DNA of 27,668 nucleotides, taken from a virus. The notes under the pieces were generated by a model. The model searched no databases. It had not been told where the DNA came from and saw only the letters and a program-made list of their open reading frames with translations. The position numbers and the translations under genes were made by a program. Position 1 is the first letter of the stretch; every line of letters begins with the position of its first letter. The stretch lies in IMG/VR virus record IMGVR_UViG_3300030117_000895, positions 1 through 27,668 of that record; one strand, 5' to 3'. Below are positions 1 through 8,692 of this stretch, in pieces.

Positions 1-57
1 TTCTCCTATTATGTATCTCAGCTTGCGAGGCGAGAATGTCTCCTTATCTGAGATTGT
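1..57 (-). promoter_or_regulatory. Intergenic spacer with stem-loop and RBS of an off-window gene
   Basis: Read on the minus strand, the spacer after the 143-residue gene holds a perfect 7-bp inverted repeat (ATCTCAG at 15-21, CTGAGAT at 48-54) and then AATAGGAGAA at the very edge. The latter looks like a ribosome binding site for another minus-strand gene starting just outside the window. No U-tract follows the stem, so a terminator is not supported. Confidence 0.4.
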
Positions 58-489
58 TTAAACTAAATTTGGTACCTTAACAACACGGCTACCGCCAGTC
101 TTGTCTTTCTTTCTTACGCCATATCTTTGTATAGCTTCCTTAAATTTTCTTTCGTGATTCATACCCATAGACATAGATAGTTGAGAAATGTTTGGGTCTT
201 GAGAAGTTCCAGCTCTGTCCATATATAAACATTTCTTAACATAGTCAACAACTGCTAGCTCTAAAGTATTATCTATATCTAAGCTATCTGTTATAGCTGA
301 TACGCTATTTGGTTCAGCGTAATAATGTATTAATATACCATCTGTTACAGCTTCAGATATAGCTTTCCATTGTTTTCTAGCTGAAGTTCTATTAGCTCCA
401 GACGAATCTACTTTTGTTATTAAACCTAGCTTGTCTCCTTCTATAAAGTACATTGCTTGGTTTTCTGGATATTTAATACTACTTGCCAT
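58..489 (-). CDS. Hypothetical virion-operon protein, 143 aa
   Basis: I do not recognise the family. The product is soluble-looking, with no signal peptide or membrane segment. The C-terminal third is basic (KEAIQRYGVRKKDKTGGSR). It is the last whole gene of the late operon here, two bases after the preceding gene, in the place where many phages keep head-to-tail connector or neck proteins. A structural or assembly role is inferred from position only. The ATG at 489 is the natural start. Confidence 0.75.
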   Translation of the reverse strand: MASSIKYPENQAMYFIEGDKLGLITKVDSSGANRTSARKQWKAISEAVTDGILIHYYAEPNSVSAITDSLDIDNTLELAVVDYVKKCLYMDRAGTSQDPNISQLSMSMGMNHERKFKEAIQRYGVRKKDKTGGSRVVKVPNLV

Positions 490-491
490 AA

Positions 492-842
492 TTAATCCGG
501 TGCGTTTAAGTTTGACTCACTTGTTATATCAGCTAGTAATAAGTTTTTATCTACTAATCTAGGTATCTGTATATAGTCACCATCATTATCCATAAGATAT
601 ACTCTAAAAACTTGATTAGCTTCTAATCTATTACTACTTGAATCTGTTGCTCCATCAGCTAAGTTATAGTACATTCTATCAGCAACTGTAGTTATTTTAG
701 CATGAACTACTTTTACTTTGTGAGTACCTATCTCAACTAATGCATCATTAATTAAATTTATTATATAATTTTCAGGAGCGTCTGGAAATACCTGACGAAC
801 TCTACTAATTAATTTTTTAACAGTTATTGAATGAACAGCCAT
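492..842 (-). CDS. Probable head-tail connector/adaptor protein, 116 aa
   Basis: The N-terminus (residues 7-38, about VKKLISRVRQVFPDAPENY and a following helix) reads as a helical bundle, followed by beta-rich segments (KITTVADRMYYNLADGATD, FRVYLMDNDGDYIQIP). Helices plus a short beta part of about 110-120 residues is typical of small connector or adaptor proteins that seal the portal in tailed phages. Its start codon overlaps the upstream stop (TAATG), so it is translationally coupled to the 161-residue gene. Family identity is inferred from shape and position. Confidence 0.6.
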   Translation of the reverse strand: MAVHSITVKKLISRVRQVFPDAPENYIINLINDALVEIGTHKVKVVHAKITTVADRMYYNLADGATDSSSNRLEANQVFRVYLMDNDGDYIQIPRLVDKNLLLADITSESNLNAPD

Positions 843-1327
843 TACACCCCACCATCGTCACATACTGCAAATACCATAGCTTGTATATTTCCAGATGATG
901 AATCAGCATTAACGTCATTTATTTCTGTATTACCAAGTCTGGCAAAAAAACATTCATTTGGTTTTAAAACAATATCGCCAACAGCACTACCTGTAGCGGC
1001 TCCACCACTCAGGTTTAAATGAAGAGTGGATGTAGTTTCTGTGCTACCATCTGTAGTTCCAGTATGCTTTACAAAAAGAAACACAATGTCGTCTGCACTA
1101 TTAGAACTAGCAGTATCGCCTTGCTCTGCTGTCCCTTGACCTAGGTATGGAACAGCCGCTACTAAAGCATCTGAAGAACTAGCTCCAACTATTCTTAGAG
1201 AATAAGTCCATTTATTATTATCGCCTAAGTCATTTAAATCATAGATTGTAGTTCCACCAACTGCTGTTTTAATTTCATCCGGTAATAAAGAAGCTGTTAC
1301 ACTTACCGTTGCTCTGTCTGCCGCCAT
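842..1327 (-). CDS. Beta-rich virion protein, 161 aa
   Basis: The protein is rich in Ser, Thr, Gly, Ala and Val with alternating hydrophobic strands (ATVSVTASLLPDEIKTAV; STLHLNLSGGAATGSAVG), no helix-forming stretches and no Cys-rich motif. This composition fits a beta-sandwich surface or decoration protein of the particle. A strong GGAGGAAA lies inside the end of the upstream stalk gene, and only one base separates the two genes. The domain (VGDIVLKPNECFFARLGNT) resembles sugar-free structural beta domains of tail or head fibres. No enzymatic motif is visible. Confidence 0.65.
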   Translation of the reverse strand: MAADRATVSVTASLLPDEIKTAVGGTTIYDLNDLGDNNKWTYSLRIVGASSSDALVAAVPYLGQGTAEQGDTASSNSADDIVFLFVKHTGTTDGSTETTSTLHLNLSGGAATGSAVGDIVLKPNECFFARLGNTEINDVNADSSSGNIQAMVFAVCDDGGV

Positions 1328-1328
1328 T

Positions 1329-3686
1329 CTAATTTCCTCCTAGTAATAATTGCAAACCCTTATCATAGTCTGCTTGTAATTTTGCTTGTTGTTTTTCATA
1401 CCAAGAATAATATGCACTATCAACTGTTAATCTAGCCTGCACTTCATTTGCATATGCTTGAGCTGATTGTACATAAGAATTTGCTGTGGATATATAAGAC
1501 TGGACTGCTTGCACTTTAGCTGATGTAAAATTACTTCTAGCTGAAACTTCTTGAGCATATCCATTTGCTTGAGCAATCGTTGATTGAGCTTGCTGAAGAA
1601 AAGCACTGCCAGCATTTACTCTAGCTTGAGCTTCTTGATAATAAGATGATTGTATTTTTATACTAGACTCAACTTCTTGAATTTTTTGCTGTATGTTAGC
1701 TTGATACTCTTGCACCTCTTTATTTACTTGGGCACTGTATTTATTTAATTCAGCACTAAATTTTGCAATTAAATCGTCATTATTAGAAATACTAGCCTCT
1801 AATGCTTTAGCTTTATTTGCTAAGTCAAGAGCTTGGTCTTGAGCTTTATTAAATTTATCTATATCTACGGTTTGAGCCGCTTCTTGTTGGGCATCTTCAG
1901 CGTCTATTCTTGCCTGAGTTAAAGCTTTTTGTAAGTCTGAATTATGTTTAGCTAATTCTGCTTGAACATTGGCTTGGTACCTTACATTTTCTTTATTAAA
2001 TTCATTTAGTTCGTTTTGTATGTCTAGTTGAAATACTTGCAAGTTATCAGATTCTGTTTTAGACCAAGCTTGAAAAGCTAAATTAATTTCTGTTTTATAC
2101 CTGTCTATTTTTTGAGAATAACTTTGAACATCTGAATTTACCTGAGCTTGATATTGAGAAATTTTAGCTTGATACTCTTGAGTTTCCTTTTGTAATTTCA
2201 AAGAAGCTTCTTGCTGTGCATCTTGAGAATCTAATCTAGATTGCTCTATTTGTTTTTGAATTGTTGCTTGGTATTCTACATTGGCATCATTAAAAACATT
2301 TAACTGATTTTGTAAAGCCGCTTGATATGCACTTATATAAGCACTTATCTTTTGCAACTGAACGTTTGCTAATTCTATATCTTCAGAATCTTCTATATAT
2401 TCACCAACAACTGTAAACCATTTTGAAAAATCTAAAAAATCTGCATCTGTTCCCGGCTCATTGCTTGTTAAAGCAGTTAAAGACGCAGTTAATTCTTCAG
2501 TTGCACCGCCAACAGTTGGTGCTGTGTAAGCTGGAGCTGTTCCAAAACTTCCTATTGTAATAGGAGAAACTTCAGGGTTAGAAAAAATTGGTGGAGGAAC
2601 AGGTGGAGCAACAGTAGAAAACTCTAATGGGTCATTATCTCCAAATGGGTTACCATCTTCACTTAGATTAAAAAAATCCTCAAAAGAAACTTGAGTAGGA
2701 TGACCCGGCTTTGTATATGCTGGAACATTTCCAGACATATCAGCCGTAGAAACACTGGCAACTGTTATAGCTCCAACAGCTGAAGTTGATGCATCTGCGT
2801 TAGAAGCATCGCTATATGATACAGTTGCTAATGATGGAGCCTGTGGGGCTGGGGATGTTATATTTAAATCATTTATTGAAATTGCACTAGGAACAGCCGA
2901 CCTTGCTTGTGTGATTGGAGAGGTTGCAGTTGAACTTACTTCAGCCGCAACTTCGTCAAACTCTTCATGTGCTAATAATATTATTTCATCTACCTTGTCT
3001 AGCTCTGCTTTCATAGCGTCGCAAGCTGTTTCAAATTCTCCGCTGTTATCTGTTTGTGATGCTATCTCAGCGGCTTCTATTTTAGCTAATGCTATTTCAG
3101 ACAATGAAGCGTCTATGTTATCATTTGTGGCTGTTAATGCTGTTGTTATAGTTGAACTAGCAGTTTTACTTCCTAATACATTTTGTAAAGCTTTTACAGA
3201 TGCGTACAATGGAACCAAGTACTCTGCCTCATCTGGAAACCTAGTAATGGAGCTATCTCCATAAGCTACAGATGGGTATGCCAATGTTTGAATTTGAGCA
3301 TTGTTTGAATTAGTTGGTTCAGGTATGACACTCAATATATTGTTAGTTATGTAATATACTGGGTCTGTTGCTGAAGCCGCATTCATATCATCTGAATCAC
3401 TGGCTCTGCCACTCATATTTGCAGGTATCAATCTGCAAGGTTGGTTAATTGTTCCATCATCTCTTGTAACGCTAAATATCTCAGAACCACCTATGGTTAA
3501 GTTAGCACTACTTGAATTTAATGAAGTAGCTGTTGTGTATAAAGCTTTTTTTGCCGATGGAAGAACATTTAAAATTTCTTTTGCCCCATCAGTAAGAAAC
3601 TGAGTTAGTTCAGTTTGCGTTGGAGCACTGCTTCCATCTATACTTAGGCTAGTTAAGCCTTCTACTTGTGCTTCAAAAGTAGCCAT
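1329..3686 (-). CDS. Connector-like N-terminus fused to a long helical stalk, 785 aa
   Basis: Residues 1 to about 170 look like a phage connector domain (FLTDGAKEILNVLPSAKK and a beta segment ending near YLVPLYASVKALQNVLG). Residues 180-430 are a low-complexity Ala/Ser/Thr/Pro region with proline-rich linkers (STVAPPVPPPIF). Residues 430-785 are a long amphipathic alpha-helical coiled coil full of Gln, Ala and Tyr. The coil contains internal duplication: units of the type LNxFNxxNVxYQAxxQ are followed by AxxDAQQEA, seen at least twice, with a third weaker YQANIQQKIQE unit. It is probably a virion stalk, tail fibre shaft or neck protein. It starts at an ATG overlapping the preceding stop, with GGGGAT upstream. 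Confidence 0.7.
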   Translation of the reverse strand: MATFEAQVEGLTSLSIDGSSAPTQTELTQFLTDGAKEILNVLPSAKKALYTTATSLNSSSANLTIGGSEIFSVTRDDGTINQPCRLIPANMSGRASDSDDMNAASATDPVYYITNNILSVIPEPTNSNNAQIQTLAYPSVAYGDSSITRFPDEAEYLVPLYASVKALQNVLGSKTASSTITTALTATNDNIDASLSEIALAKIEAAEIASQTDNSGEFETACDAMKAELDKVDEIILLAHEEFDEVAAEVSSTATSPITQARSAVPSAISINDLNITSPAPQAPSLATVSYSDASNADASTSAVGAITVASVSTADMSGNVPAYTKPGHPTQVSFEDFFNLSEDGNPFGDNDPLEFSTVAPPVPPPIFSNPEVSPITIGSFGTAPAYTAPTVGGATEELTASLTALTSNEPGTDADFLDFSKWFTVVGEYIEDSEDIELANVQLQKISAYISAYQAALQNQLNVFNDANVEYQATIQKQIEQSRLDSQDAQQEASLKLQKETQEYQAKISQYQAQVNSDVQSYSQKIDRYKTEINLAFQAWSKTESDNLQVFQLDIQNELNEFNKENVRYQANVQAELAKHNSDLQKALTQARIDAEDAQQEAAQTVDIDKFNKAQDQALDLANKAKALEASISNNDDLIAKFSAELNKYSAQVNKEVQEYQANIQQKIQEVESSIKIQSSYYQEAQARVNAGSAFLQQAQSTIAQANGYAQEVSARSNFTSAKVQAVQSYISTANSYVQSAQAYANEVQARLTVDSAYYSWYEKQQAKLQADYDKGLQLLLGGN

Positions 3687-3931
3687 TAGCTAATCCCCGC
3701 TTGTTTTACTCTGTCTTTCCAAATTTTATTCTGTCTCTCTTTTTTCTCTTTATTTACTTTGGCTATATGCTTATCCATGCTAATTGAAGAAAACTCCATA
3801 TCAGTTCTCTTACCAGCTTCACTCATCATAAACAAGTTTGTAGTGTACACAGCTTCAGATGCTTTTTTTCCACAAGCTCTGCAGTAGAACCATCTTTCTG
3901 GGTTTGGGTTTTTACAATGTACGCAATTCAT
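3686..3931 (-). CDS. Zinc-ribbon protein in the late operon, 81 aa
   Basis: The N-terminus holds two CxxC knuckles (C3/C6 and C18/C21 within NCVHCKNPNPERWFYCRACG), a classic small zinc ribbon, followed by a basic helical tail (KHIAKVNKEKKERQNKIWKD). It probably binds nucleic acid or a protein partner. Zinc ribbons of this kind are common in phage genomes but unusual between capsid and connector genes. The start is preceded by AAAAAAGGAATTAT, and its stop overlaps the start of the 785-residue gene, so the two are co-translated. Function unknown. Confidence 0.75.
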   Translation of the reverse strand: MNCVHCKNPNPERWFYCRACGKKASEAVYTTNLFMMSEAGKRTDMEFSSISMDKHIAKVNKEKKERQNKIWKDRVKQAGIS

Positions 3932-3951
3932 ATAATTCCTTTTTTAGATTC

Positions 3952-3978
3952 GGGGGCTATCTTTTATTGATAACCCCC
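3952..3978 (-). terminator. 10-bp stem-loop after the beta-rich virion gene
   Basis: On the minus strand GGGGGTTATC and GATAGCCCCC pair over 10 positions with a 7-base loop. One pair is U.G in minus-strand RNA but would be a C/A mismatch on the plus strand, which supports an RNA structure of the late transcript. No U-run follows, so it may be a transcript-stabilising or attenuating hairpin rather than a full terminator. It lies between the capsid group and the zinc-ribbon gene. Confidence 0.5.
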
Positions 3979-4013
3979 ACAGTTCTAATTACTGCTTAAC
4001 TTTATTGATTCAG

Positions 4014-4442
4014 TTATGATGTTTGGATACCGTTATTAATACCACTCATTGACTCAGCTAACCACTCAGCGTTCCAAGCCATTATATTTACATAGTCACC
4101 ACGTTGAGCAGTTGTATCTAATATAATATTTGAAACTTGAGTACCAGCAGTAGAAACAGCCGCATCGCCTCCAGCGTCTTTAGACGCAAGGCTAACGATT
4201 GCACTTCCTGCTCCAATAGTAATGTCATTACTTGGGGTTTCTTCCCACACTATAAATTTGTAATGAACACCATCTACTAAAGTAGTTGGCAAAGTAATAG
4301 CTACTGCTCCGCCTGTAGCGGCACAAACAAATACTTTACCACTGTCTTCGCTTGTTAACGTTCTATCTGCATTGATGTATTCTATTTTCTTCTTGTATCC
4401 GTCGGTTTTTCCACTATTTTCATTTAGATAATCAGCTCTCAT
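4014..4442 (-). CDS. Putative capsid decoration or fibre protein, 142 aa
   Basis: Directly after the major capsid gene (2-base gap, AAGGAG upstream) lies a beta-rich protein. The segment TLTSEDSGKVFVCAATGGAV, followed by AITLPTTLVDGVHYKFIVW, is a pattern often seen in phage head-fibre, decoration or tail-fibre beta domains. Position next to the capsid gene favours a decoration protein on the head. No catalytic motif, membrane segment or signal is visible. The exact family is not known to me. Confidence 0.65.
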   Translation of the reverse strand: MRADYLNENSGKTDGYKKKIEYINADRTLTSEDSGKVFVCAATGGAVAITLPTTLVDGVHYKFIVWEETPSNDITIGAGSAIVSLASKDAGGDAAVSTAGTQVSNIILDTTAQRGDYVNIMAWNAEWLAESMSGINNGIQTS

Positions 4443-4444
4443 TG

Positions 4445-5776
4445 TTAAACTCCTTCTAAGTTAAGTAGATAGTGAGTCTCTGGAAGAGAAACTTCTAAAC
4501 CAGCTTCTGTAAGAATCATATCCTTACGAAGGTCTTCATCAGCAGACTGTACGTTAGTTTGCACTTGAGTATCACGATTAACACCGTTACCAACTAGTGG
4601 ACGATATGCCACATGGTCTAAGTCAACCATCATCAAGAAACCGGAAGAGAATCCTCTAAATAGAGGTTCTTTTACCATGTTCATTGCACCGTGAATAGTG
4701 TCAATGGTTAAAACTTTATGACCAAACCTGCCATCTTTCTGACTTACATCGTATTTGTAAACATTGTTTGAATGTCCCATAGATGCGTCAAGAAATAAGC
4801 CGTCACCAAGTTTGTTAAAGAATGTTAATACTGGCAAACTAGCAAGAGCTAATTTACTATCAGTGCCTCCACGAGCAGGGTCATATACAACTTCAAAATC
4901 AGATAAGATTCTGTCGTATGTTAATTCTGCCGCAGTTGAACTACGAAAGTATGGAGCACCAGAACTGTAAGATAACGCACTGTCATCTACAACTGCTGTT
5001 CCATTTTTAATAACGTGTCCAGCAATACCTTCTGTGTACTGAATACCGCCAGTGCTTGCACGTTGTCCGAAAAGCATAGCACGTTCAATGTCTACTTTAT
5101 GCTCACGAAGCTTAAGATTCCAAATTCTTTGGAACTCATCTGCGTATCCACGATATTTCGTAGCACGAGCAGTGTTAGACATTTCACAAGCTGTTTTAAA
5201 GATTTGGGTATATCCAAAATCATTATCTAGCTCTTCAGCAAAAACGTCTGGAGCACCAGTTCCTTCAGCAAATGAAGTACCGATTACCTGACATTTTGCG
5301 TTATCCGCACCAGTTTCAGCTCCGTCAACTGCTGAAATTGTTTTTCCTGTAAAAGTTGTTGTCGAACCAGCATCAACTGGAGCAGACTCAACTCTCACTA
5401 TGATTGTTTCAGGTGAGTTATTTTCTTCATAACCAACTGCAAACACCATACCTTTCACAAGCCAATCAACTGACGCACCGCCAGAAGTATCAACTGTGTA
5501 TGTTAATGAAGAACCAGCCGCAGGAATCGCATGAGAGCCAGCAAGCAAAAATGCTCTGTCTGTCATTGAAACCTTTGTTCTGTCTTCTAAGAATCGGAAT
5601 TGTGGGTCATCCGTAGGGACTTTAGCTACCTTTGAAAGGTACACGAAGAATGGAGATTCCTCTGGAGCTAAGTCAGCCACACGGTCTGAGAAGTTAAATA
5701 ACCTACGAGTATGATAGCCAGAAGCGGCTGAACCCGGGTCACCAACCTTCACAATACCTTGATTGTAAGTGCTCAT
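4445..5776 (-). CDS. Major capsid protein, 443 aa
   Basis: The gene follows portal and scaffold in the usual order of tailed-phage head genes. Its length (443 residues), its long beta-rich and helical mix, its lack of other motifs and a strong GGAG eight bases before the ATG fit a highly expressed capsid subunit, presumably of HK97 fold. Segments such as FNFSDRVADLAPEESPFFVY near residue 27 and the late stretch VDLDHVAYRPLVGNG resemble capsid proteins of the SU10/DUF5309-like group, but I can only judge this by eye. The subunit would assemble around the scaffold into the procapsid. Confidence 0.85.
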   Translation of the reverse strand: MSTYNQGIVKVGDPGSAASGYHTRRLFNFSDRVADLAPEESPFFVYLSKVAKVPTDDPQFRFLEDRTKVSMTDRAFLLAGSHAIPAAGSSLTYTVDTSGGASVDWLVKGMVFAVGYEENNSPETIIVRVESAPVDAGSTTTFTGKTISAVDGAETGADNAKCQVIGTSFAEGTGAPDVFAEELDNDFGYTQIFKTACEMSNTARATKYRGYADEFQRIWNLKLREHKVDIERAMLFGQRASTGGIQYTEGIAGHVIKNGTAVVDDSALSYSSGAPYFRSSTAAELTYDRILSDFEVVYDPARGGTDSKLALASLPVLTFFNKLGDGLFLDASMGHSNNVYKYDVSQKDGRFGHKVLTIDTIHGAMNMVKEPLFRGFSSGFLMMVDLDHVAYRPLVGNGVNRDTQVQTNVQSADEDLRKDMILTEAGLEVSLPETHYLLNLEGV

Positions 5777-5792
5777 AATTACTCCTTAGAGA

Positions 5793-6563
5793 TTATATAT
5801 TTGTATTTCTAGACGCACCCATAATACCAGACCAGACATCTTCTATTTCTTTTGGTTTTTCAGGAGCCGCTCCCTGAACAATACCAGCCGTAGGGGCTAT
5901 GTTTTTTGTTCTTTGAACTGCTTCTAAATTTTGAGAAACCTTTTGCTCTCCACCTTTATGCTTTCTATACACATCAACCAATAATTCCAAAGGAAGTTCT
6001 TCTCTTGGAGTTGTGGCAAAGTTTATAAAATCATCAGCCATTGCAGGGTCTTCAAATCCATATTTATTAGTTAAGTCTTGTCTTAAATTATTGACTGCCA
6101 TTTGCTGTTGTAAACCACTAAACTGTTGTTGAACAGCTTCGTTTACAAGAGCCTTCTCTTGGTTAACCCTCATTTCATATGAAGGCGAACCGGGCTTGTA
6201 ATAAGCTTCCCAAGGGTCAAAAGAATCTTCAGTTAATTCTTGAGCCTTTGGCTCTTGCTGATTACTTACCTTGTTACCACTCAAAGTGCTTCTCATAGCT
6301 TCAACAACGTCTGGTCTTTTTTCTAAGACCTCTCCTAATTGTTTATACTTGCGAAGTTCCTCGACTTCGGAATTAAGCTTTTCGTATTCGGCTGTTCTCT
6401 TATCATACATTGATTGGAACTTTTTAGCTTCATCAATAGGTTGCTCCTCAGTTCCACTAACTTCTGGATTACCTACTTGTTCAGGCTCAACAACTTGTTC
6501 TAAAACTTGCCCTTCCACACCTTCTATTGTGTTAACTTCTCCGTTCATAGTGTTATCTTCCAT
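5793..6563 (-). CDS. Capsid scaffolding protein, 256 aa
   Basis: A highly acidic N-terminus (Glu/Gln/Val rich, residues 1-45) is followed by a coiled coil (about 48-80, KRTAEYEKLNSEVEELRKYK), a linker, and a helical C-terminal half with a basic patch. This is the composition of tailed-phage scaffolds, which guide capsid assembly and leave before packaging. The position between portal and major capsid gene is diagnostic. GAGG lies before the start, and the start lies inside the end of a 34-codon upstream reading frame, which suggests coupling. Confidence 0.85.
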   Translation of the reverse strand: MEDNTMNGEVNTIEGVEGQVLEQVVEPEQVGNPEVSGTEEQPIDEAKKFQSMYDKRTAEYEKLNSEVEELRKYKQLGEVLEKRPDVVEAMRSTLSGNKVSNQQEPKAQELTEDSFDPWEAYYKPGSPSYEMRVNQEKALVNEAVQQQFSGLQQQMAVNNLRQDLTNKYGFEDPAMADDFINFATTPREELPLELLVDVYRKHKGGEQKVSQNLEAVQRTKNIAPTAGIVQGAAPEKPKEIEDVWSGIMGASRNTNI

Positions 6564-6657
6564 TATATTCCTCGATTTCTTTTATTATTAGCATCACCTT
6601 CTTACAGATGTCTATAAAAGCAGAACCGTGTAATATGTCCACTACTTCTGTTTTCAT
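6553..6657 (-). CDS. Possible 34-aa peptide between portal and scaffold
   Basis: An ATG overlaps the portal stop codon (TAATG), and the frame runs 34 codons (begins MKTEVVDILHGSAF) to end 11 bases inside the scaffold gene. It fills the only gap in this part of the operon, so it may be a real small gene, or a device that carries ribosomes from portal to scaffold. No motif is visible. No independent ribosome binding site is clear. Confidence 0.4.
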   Translation of the reverse strand: MKTEVVDILHGSAFIDICKKVMLIIKEIEEYNGR

Positions 6658-8558
6658 TAGCTTACAGCCTGCGTTTCTGCATCAACAATTCTTTTTAGAT
6701 TATCAACTTGAACTTTGCTTTTGAACTTAGTATCATTTTGAATTTCATTGAGCCTAGATTTAAACTTTTCGGTTTCTGCACGCTTACGAGAACTAACTGT
6801 TTCACGTTCTGCTGTTTGCAGGTCTCCACTAAGTTTTTTAATCTGCTCTTCTAATTGCTTGATATATGATTGCATTTGAGCCATTTGACCCTTTCGCTGT
6901 AAAACTCCTTCTTTGTCAAAGATTTCAGTTTTCTTTAAAACCTCGACATCGTCTACCAGATTCATTTTAAACGCTTCCAAGTACATTTCATATTCAGCTA
7001 TCCTATTGGAAGGTAAAGTAGAACCGGATATTATTCTCACATCATAATGCCCAATGGTGATATCGTTTGTTATGGCATTAACTTCTTGACCTTTATTATC
7101 GTACATACTATTTACTGTAAATTCAGTAATATCGTTATTTGGTTGCACAATTCTAAATGTCTTTTGGTAAGTATAGTGACCTTTAGCTAGATTGTATATA
7201 CTACGACCTAACCTAGTCAAACTTCCTTCGACATCTCGTAGCTTTGATTTACCACGAGTTTCACCCATCTCAGCAAGTAAAGCAGTTCCTCTAACTGTTT
7301 CAGGAGCCGCTTCTTTAAATCCTTGCATTAATTCAGGTATGCCGAAACTTAAGTCTATATAATGTTCTATACGACTTATTAAATTATAAAACTCTCCAGA
7401 TAATGATTGTGGGGCAGGGAAGTGCGGTGCACCAAACTCAGGGTTATATGGTATGACAGCATTGGGTCTTGCCCAATCCTGCTCCAACTGCCCCAAATCA
7501 TCTACGCTCCCCTCTGGGACTAGTAGTTTTAATCCAGCAGAGGCTTGGGCGTGTGAGAGAGTAAGAGAGAAAAGTTTGTTCAATAACCTTTGAGAGTCTT
7601 GAACTTTTGATATATCTGATTTTGGGTACGGAGTTCCTGTCCATATATTTGGAACTGGTACTATTGGGTATATATCAGTATTTAAAATTTGTTCATATAA
7701 AAGTAACTCACCAACAGTGCAAGTTATCTTAATTCTTGTTTGGACTACTTCAACAATTTCAATCATTCCAGCTTTAATAAGCAACTGAGCTTGTTCATTT
7801 GCTACAAATTCTTCATATTTTTCTGGACTTAGTATAACTTCAGAACCATCTTGTTTGTTGAATACCCTATAAAATGGAACTTTTACTTTTGTAAATCTTT
7901 CAAGTATTCTATACTTACTAACTCTGTTATACTGAGAGTCGTATGTATTGTCAGGTGTAAACGAATTAGAACTATTTCTTTTTAATGACTCTGGGTAATC
8001 ATCTTCATCATAGTATGTGTCAAGTTCTTCTATGTATGGCTCAACTTGAGGATACATATTAAGAAGTTGGTCTTCTGTAAGTATAGTAGACATAATAATA
8101 CCAGACGCATCATCAGCATATCTATGTCTTGAAGCTGGGTCTATGTAAATACGAAATGGGTCAACATATGTAAACTTTACTTCTCCTCTTCCGTAATCAG
8201 CTTCTGGGTCTATATATGCATAAAAGTAACCCATGCCTGCTGTGGCATAATCATGAACTGCTTGTTTAAAATTAACATCTCCATCTGAGATATCCCATAT
8301 ATACTCTAGTATAGTTCTCCACACATTAGATATTCTACTATCAGAGTCTTCCCTACCAACTGCACTATACTTTGGTGTCTTAGATGTTAATAATGATTTT
8401 AACTTTTCAATAGCGGCATATACACGGTCTATAACAAAATCACCTTGCCCTACTGCTCGTAAGGCATCTGATTCTTCTTGCGTGTAATGGTTTCCTAAAA
8501 AGAAGTCTACTGAGTCTCTTGCTTCTATATCCCAATCTGCTCTGGCATCTTTCCACAT
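6657..8558 (-). CDS. Portal protein (P22-like head-to-tail connector), 633 aa
   Basis: The product forms the dodecameric ring through which DNA enters and leaves the head. The N-terminal part (WDIEARDSVDFFLGNHYTQE, then GQGDFVIDRVYAAIEKLKSL) and the middle (YVDPFRIYIDPASRH) match the look of P22-type portals, and the length is in the right range. The C-terminus is a coiled coil (MQSYIKQLEEQIKKLSGDLQ). The start is uncertain. GGAG sits only one base before the ATG at 8558, and the frame stays open with coding-like sequence upstream for over 20 codons without ATG, GTG or TTG. An ATT codon at 8627, five bases after AGGTG, is a possible start. The order terminase, portal, scaffold, capsid supports the call. 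Confidence 0.9.
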   Translation of the reverse strand: MWKDARADWDIEARDSVDFFLGNHYTQEESDALRAVGQGDFVIDRVYAAIEKLKSLLTSKTPKYSAVGREDSDSRISNVWRTILEYIWDISDGDVNFKQAVHDYATAGMGYFYAYIDPEADYGRGEVKFTYVDPFRIYIDPASRHRYADDASGIIMSTILTEDQLLNMYPQVEPYIEELDTYYDEDDYPESLKRNSSNSFTPDNTYDSQYNRVSKYRILERFTKVKVPFYRVFNKQDGSEVILSPEKYEEFVANEQAQLLIKAGMIEIVEVVQTRIKITCTVGELLLYEQILNTDIYPIVPVPNIWTGTPYPKSDISKVQDSQRLLNKLFSLTLSHAQASAGLKLLVPEGSVDDLGQLEQDWARPNAVIPYNPEFGAPHFPAPQSLSGEFYNLISRIEHYIDLSFGIPELMQGFKEAAPETVRGTALLAEMGETRGKSKLRDVEGSLTRLGRSIYNLAKGHYTYQKTFRIVQPNNDITEFTVNSMYDNKGQEVNAITNDITIGHYDVRIISGSTLPSNRIAEYEMYLEAFKMNLVDDVEVLKKTEIFDKEGVLQRKGQMAQMQSYIKQLEEQIKKLSGDLQTAERETVSSRKRAETEKFKSRLNEIQNDTKFKSKVQVDNLKRIVDAETQAVS

Positions 8559-8654
8559 TCTCCAGAGTTGTTGGTTGACTTCAGAATGTTTTACTTCGTT
8601 TTGTTCTAACTCTCTTATACTAGAAATGGGTACACCTATAAATTTATACTATAT

Positions 8655-8684
8655 AATATAATAAAATTATTATAAACTATGCAA
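8655..8684 (-). promoter_or_regulatory. Promoter for the portal-capsid operon
   Basis: On the minus strand TTGCAT (8684-8679), an 18-bp spacer and TATATT (8660-8655) form a sigma70-type promoter, with an A-tract just upstream. The same arrangement recurs at four other unit heads in the window. Transcription would start near 8648, about 20 bases before the possible ATT start of the portal gene. Confidence 0.6.
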
Positions 8685-8692
8685 GTGTTTTT

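Noticed and set aside
2911-3264. Plus-strand 117-codon frame opposite the stalk gene
   Set aside because: Composition reflects the antisense of the Ala/Ser-rich stalk; no start signals.
5015-5616. Plus-strand frames opposite the major capsid gene
   Set aside because: They are shadows of the capsid gene with no ribosome sites and no sensible protein composition.
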